A stretch of 5,042 bases of DNA, from assembly GCA_016213595.1 (NCBI GenBank), contig JACRAA010000446.1, positions 1 through 5,042 of the forward strand, read 5' to 3'. Made by a program: the position numbers and the translations under genes. Source of the stretch: Actinomycetota bacterium. GTDB lineage: Bacteria > Actinomycetota > Actinomycetes > Propionibacteriales > Propionibacteriaceae. The first letter of the stretch is position 1. Every line of letters starts with the position of its first letter. The notes below the pieces were generated by a model that was not told the DNA's origin, did no database searches, and saw nothing but the letters and a program-made list of their open reading frames with translations. Below are positions 4,368 to 5,042 of the stretch, piece after piece.

Positions 4368-5042
4368 GCGCAGCGCTGTTCGTGGCCAACAGCGTCGCGA
4401 TCCTCCGGTTGCCCGACGCCAGCCACGACGTCCGCAGCAGCGAGCCGCGCGCCAAGCCGGAAGGCATCCCTGCGATCCGCAACCGGGCCTGGATCGCGGT
4501 CACGGCCTTCACCGGCGTGATGTGGACCAACCAGGTGCTGCTGCACACCGTGATCCCGGTGTGGCTGGTGACGGAGACCGACGCCCCCGAGGTGCTGGTC
4601 GCGATCCTCTTCGGCACCAACACGGTCATGTGCATCGTGCTCCCGCGGCTCGCCTCGCGCGGCATCCGCGACATCGGCACCGCCCTGCGGGCCGTGCGGC
4701 TCTCCACCCTGTTCTTCGTGCTGACGTGCCTGATCACCCTGGCGACGCACGAGACCACGGGGTGGGTGACGATCTTCATGTTCTTCCTGGGCCACGTCGT
4801 CCTCACCTGGGCCGAGCTCTTCCTCTCCGCGTCCGGCTGGACCCTCGAGGCCGAGCTCATGGACCCGCGCCGTCGTGGCGACTACCAGGGCGTCTCGGAG
4901 CTCGGCGGCACCCTGGGCCGGTTCTGGGCACCGGCCGTCTACGGCTTCCTCGCGATGGAGTGGGGCGCCTTCGGGTGGCTCACCATCGCGGCGATCGTCA
5001 CGGCCGGCGCGGCGGGGCTGCACGTCTCGGCCCGCTCCGGTC
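4319..5042 (+). pseudogene. MFS transporter, C-terminal half in the -1 frame (runs off window)
   Basis: From 4319 (codons TGG GCG ATC GCT TTC) this frame stays open to the window end with good membrane-protein character. It encodes TM6 (VLSAALFVANSVAIL), a polar central loop (SHDVRSSEPRAKPEG), TM7 (WIAVTAFTGVMWTNQVLL), TM8 (VLVAILFGTNTVMCIVL), a basic loop RLASRGIRDIG, TM9 (LSTLFFVLTCLITL), TM10 (WVTIFMFFLGHVVLTW), TM11 (FWAPAVYGFLAM) and TM12 (WLTIAAIVTAGAAG). With the upstream half this makes a 12-TM protein of about 400 residues, the standard MFS size, so the stop is probably just past 5042. The half has no start or ribosome binding site of its own; in-frame GTG at 4346 is possible but unconvincing. 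It is therefore best read as the rest of the gene begun at 3840, broken by a net one-base loss near 4313-4325. The sequence is otherwise undecayed, so the break is recent or artefactual. Confidence 0.8.

Noticed and set aside
3860..5023. Minus-strand reading frame of 387 codons across the MFS gene
   Set aside because: Its sequence is low-complexity and charged (many E, R, G, H), while the plus strand encodes 12 clear membrane segments. That it spans the frameshift unbroken is not evidence of coding.

Overview
The window looks like a chromosomal segment of a high-GC Gram-positive bacterium (Actinomycetota). Nocardioidaceae or a relative is my best guess. The support is the strongly G/C-biased codon use, a DUF222/HNH gene of the actinobacterial '13E12 repeat' type, a DUF664 DinB-like gene, and start codons that sit 6-7 nt behind TANNNT-like -10 hexamers, the pattern of actinobacterial leaderless genes. 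The family placement is inference.

Layout, left to right. Four genes lie on the minus strand: the 5' end of a DinB/DUF664 gene (cut by the left edge), a GNAT N-acetyltransferase, an orphan LanC-like protein, and a DUF222/HNH endonuclease. GNAT and DinB are separated by 56 nt and may share a transcript. The LanC-like and HNH genes are separated by an 80-nt gap that holds a strong GC-rich hairpin (probable HNH terminator) and then a compact promoter with an overlapping inverted repeat in front of the LanC-like gene. A 236-nt divergent intergenic region (3604-3839) follows. It carries a DNA-damage-type promoter candidate for HNH, short palindromes, and a dispersed-repeat-like element. On the plus strand an MFS transporter then runs to the right edge. 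Its reading frame breaks near 4313-4325: the N-terminal half ends at an early stop, and the C-terminal half continues in another frame to the window end.

The genes do not form an obvious pathway. This looks like ordinary accessory chromosome made of small, independently promoted units. The points most worth checking are the LanC-like protein, which has a Cys-Cys-Gly zinc motif instead of Cys-His-Gly and no lanthipeptide partners in view; the promoter of the HNH gene, which resembles the mycobacterial RecA-NDp/PafBC DNA-damage motif and would give a leaderless mRNA; the palindrome over the LanC-like promoter; and the frameshift in the transporter. I see no CRISPR array, rRNA, tRNA, insertion sequence or clearly new multi-gene system.
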